NCBI GenBank assembly: GCA_934255105.1
Contig: CAKQNH010000034.1
Coordinates: forward strand, 1-15,042
From: an uncultured Pirellulaceae bacterium
GTDB lineage: Bacteria; Planctomycetota; Planctomycetia; Pirellulales; Pirellulaceae
Direction: 5' to 3'
Length of the DNA stretch: 15,042 nt
Shown piece after piece: positions 1 to 7,022 of the stretch. The notes beneath the pieces were generated by a model. That model saw only the letters and a program-made list of their open reading frames with translations, was not told the origin of the DNA and ran no database searches. The translations under genes and the position numbers were made by a program. How positions within the stretch are numbered: the first letter of the stretch is position 1; each line of letters starts with the position of its first letter.

Positions 1-135
1 GGTTTCCTGTACGCCAGTTGCGGGCGTACTCGTTTCCAGGGTACTCGTTTCCCGCGATGCGGGTTCGCTGTTGGATGTCTGGGGTGCTTGTGTGAGCAGG
101 CTCAAAATGGCGAGAGCTGTGAGGAGCGTTTTCAT
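1..135 (-). CDS. Exported protein, N-terminal fragment (cut by left edge)
   Basis: Reading leftward from an ATG at 135, 45 codons stay open to the edge of the window. The protein begins MKTLLTALAILSLLTQA, a short basic start followed by a hydrophobic stretch, which is a typical Sec signal peptide. What follows is rich in Thr, Ser, Glu and Pro. It includes a five-codon near-duplication (ETSTL then ETSTP, from a 12-bp direct repeat at 26-37 and 41-52), suggesting a low-complexity linker after the signal peptide. A weak AAGG ribosome-binding sequence lies about 13 bases before the ATG. It follows the next minus-strand gene by 93 bp in the same direction, so co-transcription is possible. Its function cannot be told because the body of the protein lies outside the window. 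Confidence 0.6.
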   Translation of the reverse strand, partial: MKTLLTALAILSLLTQAPQTSNSEPASRETSTLETSTPATGVQET

Positions 136-228
136 GACGTGGGTTGCCTTGGATAAAGTACGGGATTGTGTTGGGTTGTTTGGTTGTGTGGCCAAGACTC
201 TGGGCGAGCCCCGCTAGGGTGCTATTGG

Positions 229-936
229 TTAGCGGGCTGGGGCGATGACGAAGCGAGTGCGGCAGCTCTGGTAGGCAACCAGCAGGTCGCCCGTGGAACC
301 AGTGATGCGACCGACCACTGTGCAGTGCGGACAGAAGGTCGAAACGAAATCTATGGGATGGCTGCGATTGCCAAACCGCAACTCCTTCGTGCCACGCCGC
401 GTGGAAACCACGTTTCCCGTTTGACCTCGGAAGGCGATCGATGCGAGGTATACATCGGCATCCCCACTGGTGCTCATGCTGACAGTCCGAATGGTCGGTG
501 CGGAGACAACAGGTGCTGGCGTGGCTGCCTGCACCGGTGGTGGCGGGCTCGGTGCAGTCGACCGATCAGGCGAATTGCGTTCGGCTACTTTCGACACGAA
601 CTCTTGATGCTCGCGGTGGAGCGCGTCAAGTTTCTGTTGAATGCTGGTGTTGAGATCATCTAACTTAGTTTCGACTTTGCTCAAGCTTTCTTCGACCGCG
701 TCCAGTCGCACCGCCTGCTGCTTGATCGCTTGGTCGTGGCTGCGCACCACATCCAAGATCGTATCGATGGCTGCAGATTGCAGTTCATCGCGATCCTGTT
801 TGATCGAGCGTTCCTCAATACTGTAGCGAGGTTTGTCCTGCGGCTTATCTGTTGGCTTCTGTTGCGCCCAGCCGGTGCTCGGCACATTGCACGCGATGGC
901 AAGAAGGGCTGCGAGAGAGCTGCGTTGAAATTGCAT
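229..936 (-). CDS. Hypothetical secreted coiled-coil protein with CxxC C-terminal domain
   Basis: This 235-residue protein is not one I recognise. I chose the ATG at 936 over one at 984 because it starts directly at a signal peptide (MQFQRSSLAALLAIA, likely cleaved near GWAQ at residues 22-25) and has an AGGA sequence 9 bases before it. Residues 40-120 are charged and heptad-like (IDTILDVVRSHDQAIKQQ and similar), predicting a long coiled coil. Residues 121-148 are a Pro/Ala-rich linker containing PPPP. Residues 150-235 form a compact beta-rich-looking domain with FCPHC (Cys202, Cys205) and a further Cys225, which could form a disulfide or bind metal. The layout suggests an oligomeric periplasmic or surface protein. 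The 32-bp hairpin array lies about 120 bp upstream on the same transcription path. The real-gene call rests on the signal peptide and structured composition; the function is unknown. Confidence 0.72.
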   Translation of the reverse strand: MQFQRSSLAALLAIACNVPSTGWAQQKPTDKPQDKPRYSIEERSIKQDRDELQSAAIDTILDVVRSHDQAIKQQAVRLDAVEESLSKVETKLDDLNTSIQQKLDALHREHQEFVSKVAERNSPDRSTAPSPPPPVQAATPAPVVSAPTIRTVSMSTSGDADVYLASIAFRGQTGNVVSTRRGTKELRFGNRSHPIDFVSTFCPHCTVVGRITGSTGDLLVAYQSCRTRFVIAPAR

Positions 937-1055
937 AGCTTCTGTTCCTGAAAGGAGGTGGAATGAACTCACTACCCTTATCAAGGCACAGAAAATTGGT
1001 GGTCGGAATGGTTTCTCGCGGATTTGCCAGGAAAACTACTTACGAGCCGCAAAAG

Positions 1056-1290
1056 GCAAACGGGCCAGTCACAGACGCGGCCCGGAGAGTATTAGGTTCT
1101 AAGCATGTTAATATGGAAGGGTAGCAAACGGGCCAGTCACAGACGCGGCCCGGAGCGAAATTTAAGGTTTAGGTAAGGTTTTGGAGAAAGTAGCAAACGG
1201 GCCAGTCACAGACGCGGCCCGGAGTAATGTTTTTTTCTAGGTTACAGAAAAGGGAGTAGCAAACGGGCCAGTCACAGACGCGGCCCGGAG
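1056..1290. repeat. Array of four identical 32-bp hairpin repeats with AT-rich linkers
   Basis: Four identical 32-bp repeats lie at 1056-1087, 1124-1155, 1193-1224 and 1259-1290. Each starts GCAAACGGGCC and ends GCGGCCCGGAG. CGGGCC pairs with GGCCCG, and inside the loop GTC-ACA-GAC can add three more pairs, giving a two-stage hairpin. In copies 2-4 the identity extends 3 bases upstream (GTA). The linkers are 36, 37 and 34 bp with 12, 12 and 10 G+C. On the plus strand they contain only 2, 1 and 2 C residues, and they are not similar to each other. The geometry is CRISPR-like, but no cas gene lies nearby and the linkers share an unusual composition unlike random protospacers. I favour a structured intergenic repeat or RNA. 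It lies in the 5' region of the minus-strand gene starting at 936; the rest of 937-1348 shows nothing else. Confidence 0.9.
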
Positions 1291-1348
1291 AGTCTCTCCC
1301 AGTGTCGACTGTGGAATGCATGAACGCAAGTGGTGTTGACTAAATAAC

Positions 1349-1978
1349 TTAGCACTGAACTTCACAATTTGCGCGGCACTGAGCAATCCAACAGGACTCC
1401 CCAGGCCAGCAAAGAGCAATTCGCAGGCTGCTAGACGTGATTCCATCAACCGCGTATTTGCCGCTTGGTCGATAGGCATCGTTCGATGAGGTTTGGTCAG
1501 ACGGCGTCGGTAATCGGCCAACATCCATCTTCGTGAAAGAGTAGAAGGCACGAAAAAACCCTTCGGATCCGAGAAATGGAATAGAAATGATATTCATCAA
1601 CCTCTGCTCGCTGGCGACGCTTGATACTATTAGCCTGCTGGCTTTCCAGAGTATCGGGCATCGATACGGCGGAGCCAGCATATGCCAAGCCGCGACGCTA
1701 TTTCCAAAGTCAGCGCTCGTGAGGCTTGTCATCCAATCTGATGCAACTGGATCCCACCGGCCTTGTCGCTCCCTGAGATGTAAAGATTCTGCGTGGCGAA
1801 TTGAACCAGAAGCGGCTTCAGTCGCAGAATTCGGAAAAGACTGGGCAGTCTTTGTCGCTGCTTCAAGCGTCGTTACACGACCAGCGGACTTACCCGATGT
1901 TTGGCAGCCAGGTGTTCCAATCCCACCCGTCAACGTGCTGTGTCCCCAGGCATTGTTTCCACTAGTATTCAGGTACAC
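1349..1978 (-). CDS. Doubtful hypothetical ORF, possibly a degraded gene
   Basis: A minus-strand frame is open from about 2126 down to 1349 (roughly 260 codons), but it contains no ATG. The first plausible start is GTG at 1978, giving 209 residues. The part around 1900-2050 reads like natural protein (for example LTIDELQDEITVYLNTSG just before and after the GTG). Farther down the composition becomes irregular, with many Ser, Trp and Cys. Another minus frame (stop at 1497) also looks protein-like over part of the same DNA, which would fit a frameshifted relic. The upstream end of the open frame runs into the 70-bp repeat at 2048-2127. A plus-strand frame of 239 codons overlaps it (1587-2306) and is no more convincing. 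No domain was recognised; this may not be a gene. Confidence 0.2.
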   Translation of the reverse strand: MYLNTSGNNAWGHSTLTGGIGTPGCQTSGKSAGRVTTLEAATKTAQSFPNSATEAASGSIRHAESLHLRERQGRWDPVASDWMTSLTSADFGNSVAAWHMLAPPYRCPILWKASRLIVSSVASEQRLMNIISIPFLGSEGFFRAFYSFTKMDVGRLPTPSDQTSSNDAYRPSGKYAVDGITSSSLRIALCWPGESCWIAQCRANCEVQC

Positions 1979-2047
1979 AGTGATCTCATCTTGCAGTTCG
2001 TCGATCGTCAGCGGAGACAGGAAGCGATCCGGATGCTCCGCAGCAGT

Positions 2048-2127
2048 CGGGCTCTCCTGGGCACTCGAAGCGGTTGCAGCCTGTTGCAGCCTGTTGCTGC
2101 TTGAGCAACAGGGCGGACCGCGACTTC
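2048..2127 (+). repeat. 70-bp structured repeat, copy 1 (with 10-bp internal duplication)
   Basis: This stretch matches 6180-6249 in the same orientation at 66 of 70 aligned bases, apart from a 10-bp tandem duplication (GCAGCCTGTT) present only here. It starts CGGGCTCTCCTGGG and ends CCGCGACTTC. It contains a perfect 9-bp stem, CCTGTTGCT at 2090-2098 and AGCAACAGG at 2104-2112, around the five-base loop GCTTG. It sits about 400 bp upstream of the R-M gene and forms the left member of a direct repeat pair around it. Confidence 0.85.
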
Positions 2128-2530
2128 AAACGCTCGACCGGCTTTCAATGAGCCGCTCTGCGCTCAGCCCGAGACAGGCCTACTTATATAGACGAACGGG
2201 AGCTGGAGTTCTTGCGCGCAATCCACTAAATCGGGCAAAATACTCTCCCCCAACAATGTGCTGTGGCCCCGTGGCCCACTGTGGCCCCGTGGCCTGGCTG
2301 ATGTAAGTGGAGGCTGCTAGCATCTACCGATGCCGGTATTTTTCGAGTTGCTCAACATTTCACTTTCGATTTAGCGCCTTGCCATCAAGATTGTCCTGCT
2401 TCGCGAACTTACGTGGGCTGTTAGAATTGTGCTTCGATAAGGCGAAATCGGACTGGCGACCAAATTTGGAGGGTCTATCGCTTCGAAGCTCGCCGGTCCA
2501 CTTAAATTAGCAGGCATGAATGAGGGCAGG
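2128..2530. other. Intergenic region before the R-M gene
   Basis: This 403-bp stretch has no convincing gene. Short plus-strand frames (for example 2307-2510) show no signal, domain or ribosome-binding site. The one notable element is a small tandem duplication at 2261-2294. I saw no clear sigma-70 promoter, although the R-M gene's promoter should lie here. Confidence 0.5.
2261..2294. repeat. Two tandem copies of a 16-bp GC-rich repeat, period 18
   Basis: CTGTGGCCCCGTGGCC occurs at 2261-2276 and again at 2279-2294, separated by CA. Neither copy forms an obvious strong hairpin. Its role is unknown; it may be replication slippage. Confidence 0.8.
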
Positions 2531-5500
2531 ATGACGCCAGACGAATTTGTAGCGCGATGGGAAAAATCAGGCGGAGCGGAATTGGCCAATTCCCAGTCCT
2601 TCCTGAAGGAACTTTGTGAACTACTGGAAGTTCCCCAGCCAGAGCCTACCCAGCAAGACGCGGCCACTAACCGCTACGTATTCGAAAAAGCCGTTGAGTT
2701 CAACAATGGTGATGGGAGCGTTTCCCACGGGCGTGTGGACTTGTTTCGCGCCGGTTGCTTCGTCCTCGAATCGAAACAAGGGAGTGAGCGCAAGGCAGCA
2801 GAAGCAGCCGAGGCGCTTGCCACCGTCACTCGCATGGCCAAGAAACTGGCAGGCACGGCCGCTCGCGGGACGGCCGGTTGGGATCGAGCCATGCAAGCAG
2901 CTCGTAAGCAGGCCAAAGGGTATGCCGAAGCGATCCCCGACGAATGGCCGCCGTTTCTGATCGTAGTCGATGTGGGCTATTGCTTCGATCTATATGCCGA
3001 TTTCACGGGCAGCGGCAAAAACTATGTGCCGTTTCCTGATCCGCGTAGCTTTCGTATCCCACTCGGTCGTCTGCGCGAGGAAAGGATTCGGCAGACCCTG
3101 GCCGCTCTATGGCTCGACCCACAGTCGCTCGACCCCAGTAAACTCGCCGCCGAAGTCACACGAGAAATAGCCGAGCGATTGGCCAAACTTGCTAAAAGCC
3201 TCGAAGGCGCGCACGATCCCGAAGTCGTGGCTGGTTTCCTGATGCGCTGCTTGTTCACCATGTTCGCCGAAGATGTCGAGCTAATTCGCAAAGATTCATT
3301 CACAGAACTGCTACTCAGCCTGCGATTCGAACCGGAGAATTTCGCTCCCATGGTCGAATCGTTGTGGGCTGCGATGGACCAAGGAACATTCTCGACGATC
3401 TTGCGCGAGAAGATTCGACATTTCAACGGCAAATTCTTCAAGGACAAGACGGCGCTGCCATTGAACCACGATCAAATCGCGTTATTGGTGGAAGCATCCC
3501 AGCACAAGTGGGACTTGGTCGAGCCAGCGATTTTTGGCACACTGCTCGAACGTGCACTGGACCCCGTCGAGCGCCACAAGCTGGGTGCCCACTACACCCC
3601 GCGCGCCTATGTAGAACGCCTGGTCATGCCAACCATAATCGAACCGTTGCGCGAGCAATGGGATGCGACGTACGCCGCCGCAATTCAATTGGACGAAGAG
3701 GATAAGCGCAAAGAAGCGATAAAGTTGTTGCGTGAATTTCACGGCAAACTGTGTGAAACGCGCGTGCTCGATCCTGCCTGTGGCAGCGGCAATTTTCTGT
3801 ATGTGTCAATGGAGCTCATGAAGCGGCTCGAAGGTGAAGTCGTTTCCGCCATGGCCAGCTTTGGCGACAACATCTTGCCCGGCATCACCATCGACCCGCA
3901 CCAGTTCCTGGGGATCGAGATCAATCCACGTGCGGCGGCGTTGGCCGAGTTGGTATTGTGGATTGGATTCATTCAATGGCACCGCCGCACGCGCAATGAA
4001 TTCGCACCGCCTGAGCCGATTTTGAAGGACTATCATAATATCGAGTGCCGCGACGCGGTTCTCACCTGGGACAGCATTGAACCGGTTATCGATGCGGATG
4101 GCAAACCAGTCACCCGCTGGGACGGCCGCACGACCAAACCACACCCAGTCACGGGAGAAGAAGTCCCCGACGAAAACGCTCGCGTTCAAGAGTTGCGATA
4201 CATCAATCCTCAAAAAGCTGAGTGGCCTGAAACGGATTACATCGTGGGTAATCCTCCTTTTATCGGTGCTTCACGAATGCGTGACGCCCTTGGCGACGGC
4301 TACACGAAAGCCATTCGCTCGACGTTTGGAGAATTGCCCGAGTCGTGCGACTATGTGATGTATTGGTGGCAGCTTTCCGCTCAGTTGCTCTTGAGATCGA
4401 ATAAGCTACAAAGGTTTGGGCTAGTGACGACAAATAGCCTAAGGCAAACATTTAATCGCAGAGTAATTGACACGGTTCTTACCTCAAAGGAAGAATTGTC
4501 GATCGTGTTCGCAGTGTCTGATCACCCTTGGGTTGACACTGGAAGTGGTGCATCAGTTCGCATATCGATGACCGTGGCGGAGCGTGGTGATCAAGTTGGC
4601 ACGTTGATCGAAGCAGTCAATCTGAAGGAGCGTAGTGACGGTGAGCAAATAGTTGCCTACAAAACATCAAGGGGGAAGATTACTTCTGCTCTGAAGATAG
4701 GCGTCGATGCAAACACCGCAGTCCAGTTGCGAGCCAACGACCGCGTAAGCAGCATGGGAGTAAAATTGCATGGTTTGGGGTTCGTTCTAAGCGCGGACGA
4801 GGCTAATGAGATGACTAAAAAGGATTTCCAATATGTCTATCCATACCTCTGCGGACGCGATCTCGCCGCTGTTGCTCGTGACCGCTACATCATTGATGTG
4901 TACGGGCTGACGGCACAGCAAGTTCGCGAGCAACATCCTGCTATCTATCAAAGGTTACTCACAAAGGTGAAACCGGAACGAGATCAAAACAATCGAGCGA
5001 CCTATCGAAAGAACTGGTGGATCTATGGTGAACCTAGAATAAATTTACGCGCTGCGACTAGTTTGTTGAACGAAATGATTGTGACACCGAGAACAGCGAA
5101 GCACCGATACTTCACAAAGCTTTCGACCAGAACAGTAATTGAAAGTGAAATTGTCGCTGTTGCAATAGATAGCGACTATTACCTTGGACTTCTTTCATCT
5201 CGATGCCATGTTTGCTGGTCGCTGGAGTTGGGTAGTCGCCTGGGGGTCGGGAATGATCCCCGCTACAACAACTCCCGTTGTTTCGAGACTTTCCCCTTTC
5301 CCATCACCGACGATGCCTCCAAGCAACGCATTGCCTACCTTGCTGAGCAACTCGATGCTCATCGTAAACGGCAGCAGACGCAACATCCAACACTGACAAT
5401 GACCGGCATGTACAACGTGCTGGAAAAATTGCGGTCGGGTGAGTCGCTGACTGCCAAAGAGCAGATGATTCACGAGCAGGGGTTGGTGTCGGTGCTGAAG

Positions 5501-5983
5501 CAAATCCACGACGACCTCGATGCGGCAGTGTTCGACGCCTATGGATGGCCACATGACTTGGACGACGAAGCGATCTTGCAGCGTTTGGTCGACCTGAACC
5601 ACGAGCGTGCCGAAGAAGAGAGCCGAGGCCTCATCCGCTGGCTGCGTCCTGAGTTTCAGAATCCGGTCGACAAACAAGCTGGGACTGCTCGTCAAACCGA
5701 GTTTGTTCATGGCGATGAAGATGAGACTGAAGTTGTTGCTTCAAAAACCACAAGTAAACCGGCAGCCAAGATCAAAAAGCAGCCGTGGCCCAAGACGCTT
5801 CCTGAGCGGATGGTAGCGATACAATCCGCGCTCCAGCGACACTTCAGTCCCGCTGCAGCGCAGGAGATCGCAGCCTACTACACTCGCGCGAGCAAGTCCG
5901 ATGTAGCCTTACTGCTCGACACACTAGCCGCCGTCGGCAACGTCCGTCGCCTGGAAGACGGCCGCTTTACGGCCTACAAGTGA
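2531..5983 (+). CDS. Type IIL (MmeI-like) restriction-modification enzyme / class I SAM-dependent DNA methyltransferase
   Basis: A 1150-residue enzyme predicted to cut and methylate DNA with one polypeptide. An ATG at 2516 adds five residues. I prefer 2531 because family members begin MTPxEF and GAGGG lies four bases upstream, although that spacing is short. In order: an N-terminal PD-(D/E)XK-like nuclease segment, GRVDLF...VLESK (Asp70, Glu80, Lys82); a helical spacer; HYTP at 354-357; SAM-binding motif I, LDPACGSGNF (from Leu413); adenine-methylase motif IV, NPPF at 574-577; a target-recognition region of roughly 620-900; the RCFETFPFP motif that follows it in such enzymes; and a C-terminal winged-helix-like domain from about 1083. 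It is longer than MmeI (about 919 residues). Related alternatives are BREX PglX or DISARM DrmMI, but no partner genes of those systems are present. It stands alone between direct repeats. DNA for residues 617-896 is more AT-rich than the rest. Confidence 0.85.
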   Translation: MTPDEFVARWEKSGGAELANSQSFLKELCELLEVPQPEPTQQDAATNRYVFEKAVEFNNGDGSVSHGRVDLFRAGCFVLESKQGSERKAAEAAEALATVTRMAKKLAGTAARGTAGWDRAMQAARKQAKGYAEAIPDEWPPFLIVVDVGYCFDLYADFTGSGKNYVPFPDPRSFRIPLGRLREERIRQTLAALWLDPQSLDPSKLAAEVTREIAERLAKLAKSLEGAHDPEVVAGFLMRCLFTMFAEDVELIRKDSFTELLLSLRFEPENFAPMVESLWAAMDQGTFSTILREKIRHFNGKFFKDKTALPLNHDQIALLVEASQHKWDLVEPAIFGTLLERALDPVERHKLGAHYTPRAYVERLVMPTIIEPLREQWDATYAAAIQLDEEDKRKEAIKLLREFHGKLCETRVLDPACGSGNFLYVSMELMKRLEGEVVSAMASFGDNILPGITIDPHQFLGIEINPRAAALAELVLWIGFIQWHRRTRNEFAPPEPILKDYHNIECRDAVLTWDSIEPVIDADGKPVTRWDGRTTKPHPVTGEEVPDENARVQELRYINPQKAEWPETDYIVGNPPFIGASRMRDALGDGYTKAIRSTFGELPESCDYVMYWWQLSAQLLLRSNKLQRFGLVTTNSLRQTFNRRVIDTVLTSKEELSIVFAVSDHPWVDTGSGASVRISMTVAERGDQVGTLIEAVNLKERSDGEQIVAYKTSRGKITSALKIGVDANTAVQLRANDRVSSMGVKLHGLGFVLSADEANEMTKKDFQYVYPYLCGRDLAAVARDRYIIDVYGLTAQQVREQHPAIYQRLLTKVKPERDQNNRATYRKNWWIYGEPRINLRAATSLLNEMIVTPRTAKHRYFTKLSTRTVIESEIVAVAIDSDYYLGLLSSRCHVCWSLELGSRLGVGNDPRYNNSRCFETFPFPITDDASKQRIAYLAEQLDAHRKRQQTQHPTLTMTGMYNVLEKLRSGESLTAKEQMIHEQGLVSVLKQIHDDLDAAVFDAYGWPHDLDDEAILQRLVDLNHERAEEESRGLIRWLRPEFQNPVDKQAGTARQTEFVHGDEDETEVVASKTTSKPAAKIKKQPWPKTLPERMVAIQSALQRHFSPAAAQEIAAYYTRASKSDVALLLDTLAAVGNVRRLEDGRFTAYK

Positions 5984-6179
5984 GTTCTTCGCAGCAATGA
6001 CACCAATCTCAAGTCACAATCAGAAACTTTCGGATGCTTAACTCCGCGACAGCACGACTGACGTACAGGCTATCGACTTCCGCTCGAAAGCGGTGAATCG
6101 TTTGGCGAGTTTGTTCACTAGTAATTATTGGCGCACCTATGCATATTGGAGCCCGGCCAGTCTTATCGGCCCGCCAAGG
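5984..6179. other. Intergenic region after the R-M gene
   Basis: No convincing gene. A minus-strand frame of 73 codons (6009-6230) overlaps the 70-bp repeat and has no recognisable domain, although its last third (VDSLYVSRAVAELSIRKF) is protein-like and might be a relic. The right end holds the GCCCGCC/GGCGGGC hairpin described separately. Confidence 0.4.
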
Positions 6180-6184
6180 CGGGC
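6169..6184. terminator. GC-rich hairpin after the R-M gene, possible terminator
   Basis: GCCCGCC-AA-GGCGGGC is a perfect 7-bp inverted repeat 185 bases after the R-M stop codon. No T-run follows, so intrinsic termination is doubtful. It overlaps the left edge of the 70-bp repeat by five bases. Confidence 0.3.
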
Positions 6185-6249
6185 TCTCCTGGGCACTCGA
6201 AGTGGCTGCAGCCTGTTGCTGGTTGAGCAACAGGGTGGACCGCGACTTC
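6180..6249 (+). repeat. 70-bp structured repeat, copy 2
   Basis: Direct partner of 2048-2127: 66 of 70 aligned bases are the same, without the 10-bp duplication. The 9-bp stem CCTGTTGCT (6212-6220) / AGCAACAGG (6226-6234) closes the loop GGTTG. An outer CGAAGT...ACTTCG pairing is also possible. The differences do not disturb the 9-bp stem; one of them falls in the loop. It is followed without a gap by a copy of the 35-bp repeat. Confidence 0.85.
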
Positions 6250-6284
6250 GTGCCGCAAGTGCGCTACACTAGTCACGAGCCTAC
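6250..6284 (+). repeat. 35-bp dispersed repeat, copy A
   Basis: Starts GTGCCGCAAGTGCGC and ends CACGAGCCTAC. It matches 7266-7300 at 28 of 35 positions in the same orientation. The inverted copy is at 6988-7022. Copies A and C point toward each other across the Uma2 gene. Confidence 0.7.
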
Positions 6285-6337
6285 GAATTGGCACGCATCA
6301 ACATGCAGCGCATTGGATTTTTGTTTATATTGCAACT

Positions 6338-6991
6338 ATGAGCACCGCACGCGAATTCCAACCAGTTTCAGTAGAAGCCTACCTTGACGGCGAGTTGCGG
6401 GCGAAGCGCAAGCACGAATACGTCAACGGACTCGTCTATCAAATGGCCGGAGCGAACAACGCGCATAATCTCATTGCGATCAATAATATCGTTTCACTCG
6501 GTCCACAGCTTCGCAGTCAGCCTTGCCAGGTTTATAATTCGGATACGAAAGTCCGCGTGGAAAAGGGACGGGGGACGCGGTTCTATTACCCCGTTTGTTT
6601 AGTCGCCTGCAACCTCAATCCTAGCCACGACACGTTTCAAGACCAGCCGGTCGTGATCATCGAGGTGATTTCGGAGTCGACGCGGCGCACCGACGAGCAG
6701 GAAAAGCGTGAAGCGTACTTGTCGTTGCCATCACTGCAAGTCTACCTGCTCGTTGAACAATCTTCGTTTTCGACAGTCGTCTATCGTCGCGCGGACGGCG
6801 ATTTCATACGTGAGGTCTATAGCGGCTTTTCTTCGATTACCCCCTCGCCTGAAGTTCAGTACCAGTTGCCACTGGCCGAGCTCTACGAAAACGTCGTGCT
6901 GACGGCGGTGGTTAAGGAAGAGGACGAATCGTTTAGTTTGCAGCCATCGGTACGGCTGTATTTCAGGGTCGTAACAAACGCTGCGTTGTAG
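6338..6991 (+). CDS. Uma2-family (DUF820) PD-(D/E)XK nuclease-like protein, catalytic Asp apparently lost
   Basis: A 217-residue protein of the Uma2 superfamily, common in planctomycetes and cyanobacteria and of largely unknown role. Family features seen are KHEYVNGLVYQMAG (25-38), PCQVYNSDTKVRV (62-74), VVIIEVISESTRRTD with the conserved Glu109, and EKREAYL with Lys123. The segment YYPVCLVAC (83-91) aligns with the usual YYPDVxVxC; position 86 is Val (GTT) instead of the expected catalytic Asp, so nuclease activity may be gone. The family normally ends soon after LAELYENVV; here about 30 more residues follow, encoded by DNA that resembles the 35-bp repeat, and the stop codon itself lies in a repeat copy (6988-7022). 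The ATG at 6338 is the natural start; no strong ribosome-binding site is visible. It faces the following operon convergently. Confidence 0.82.
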   Translation: MSTAREFQPVSVEAYLDGELRAKRKHEYVNGLVYQMAGANNAHNLIAINNIVSLGPQLRSQPCQVYNSDTKVRVEKGRGTRFYYPVCLVACNLNPSHDTFQDQPVVIIEVISESTRRTDEQEKREAYLSLPSLQVYLLVEQSSFSTVVYRRADGDFIREVYSGFSSITPSPEVQYQLPLAELYENVVLTAVVKEEDESFSLQPSVRLYFRVVTNAAL

Positions 6992-7022
6992 GCTCGTAAC
7001 CAGCGCAGTGCAGTTACGGCAG
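6988..7022 (-). repeat. 35-bp dispersed repeat, copy C (inverted), overlapping the Uma2 stop codon
   Basis: Begins GTAGGCTCGTAAC. Its reverse complement matches 7266-7300 at 29 of 35 positions, with the outer 13 bases perfect. The Uma2 stop codon TAG (6989-6991) lies inside it. A weaker partial resemblance (GTCGTAACAAACGCTGCG, from 6969) sits just upstream inside the Uma2 reading frame. Confidence 0.75.

Noticed and set aside
166..663. Plus-strand ORF of 165 codons
   Set aside because: It lies opposite the signal-peptide gene at 229-936 and has Trp/Arg/Cys-rich composition typical of an antisense shadow.
1056..1290. True CRISPR array
   Set aside because: Repeat and spacer lengths fit, but there are no cas genes in the window, the linkers share a skewed C-poor composition, and three repeats share extra flanking bases.
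1587..2306. Plus-strand ORF of 239 codons
   Set aside because: It crosses the 70-bp repeat and the 16-bp tandem repeat, has an irregular Cys/Ser/Arg-rich composition, no ribosome-binding site and no recognisable domain.
2516..2530. Upstream ATG for the R-M gene
   Set aside because: Possible, but family members start MTPxEF, matching the second ATG, and the purine-rich sequence lies between the two.
2531..5983. BREX PglX or DISARM methylase as part of a multi-gene defence system
   Set aside because: None of the partner genes (helicase, phosphatase, phospholipase D, ATPase components) are present on either side, and the protein carries its own nuclease-like motif.
6009..6230. Minus-strand ORF of 73 codons after the R-M gene
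   Set aside because: Its N-terminal part is the repeat read in reverse; the remainder has no recognised domain. It could at most be a relic.
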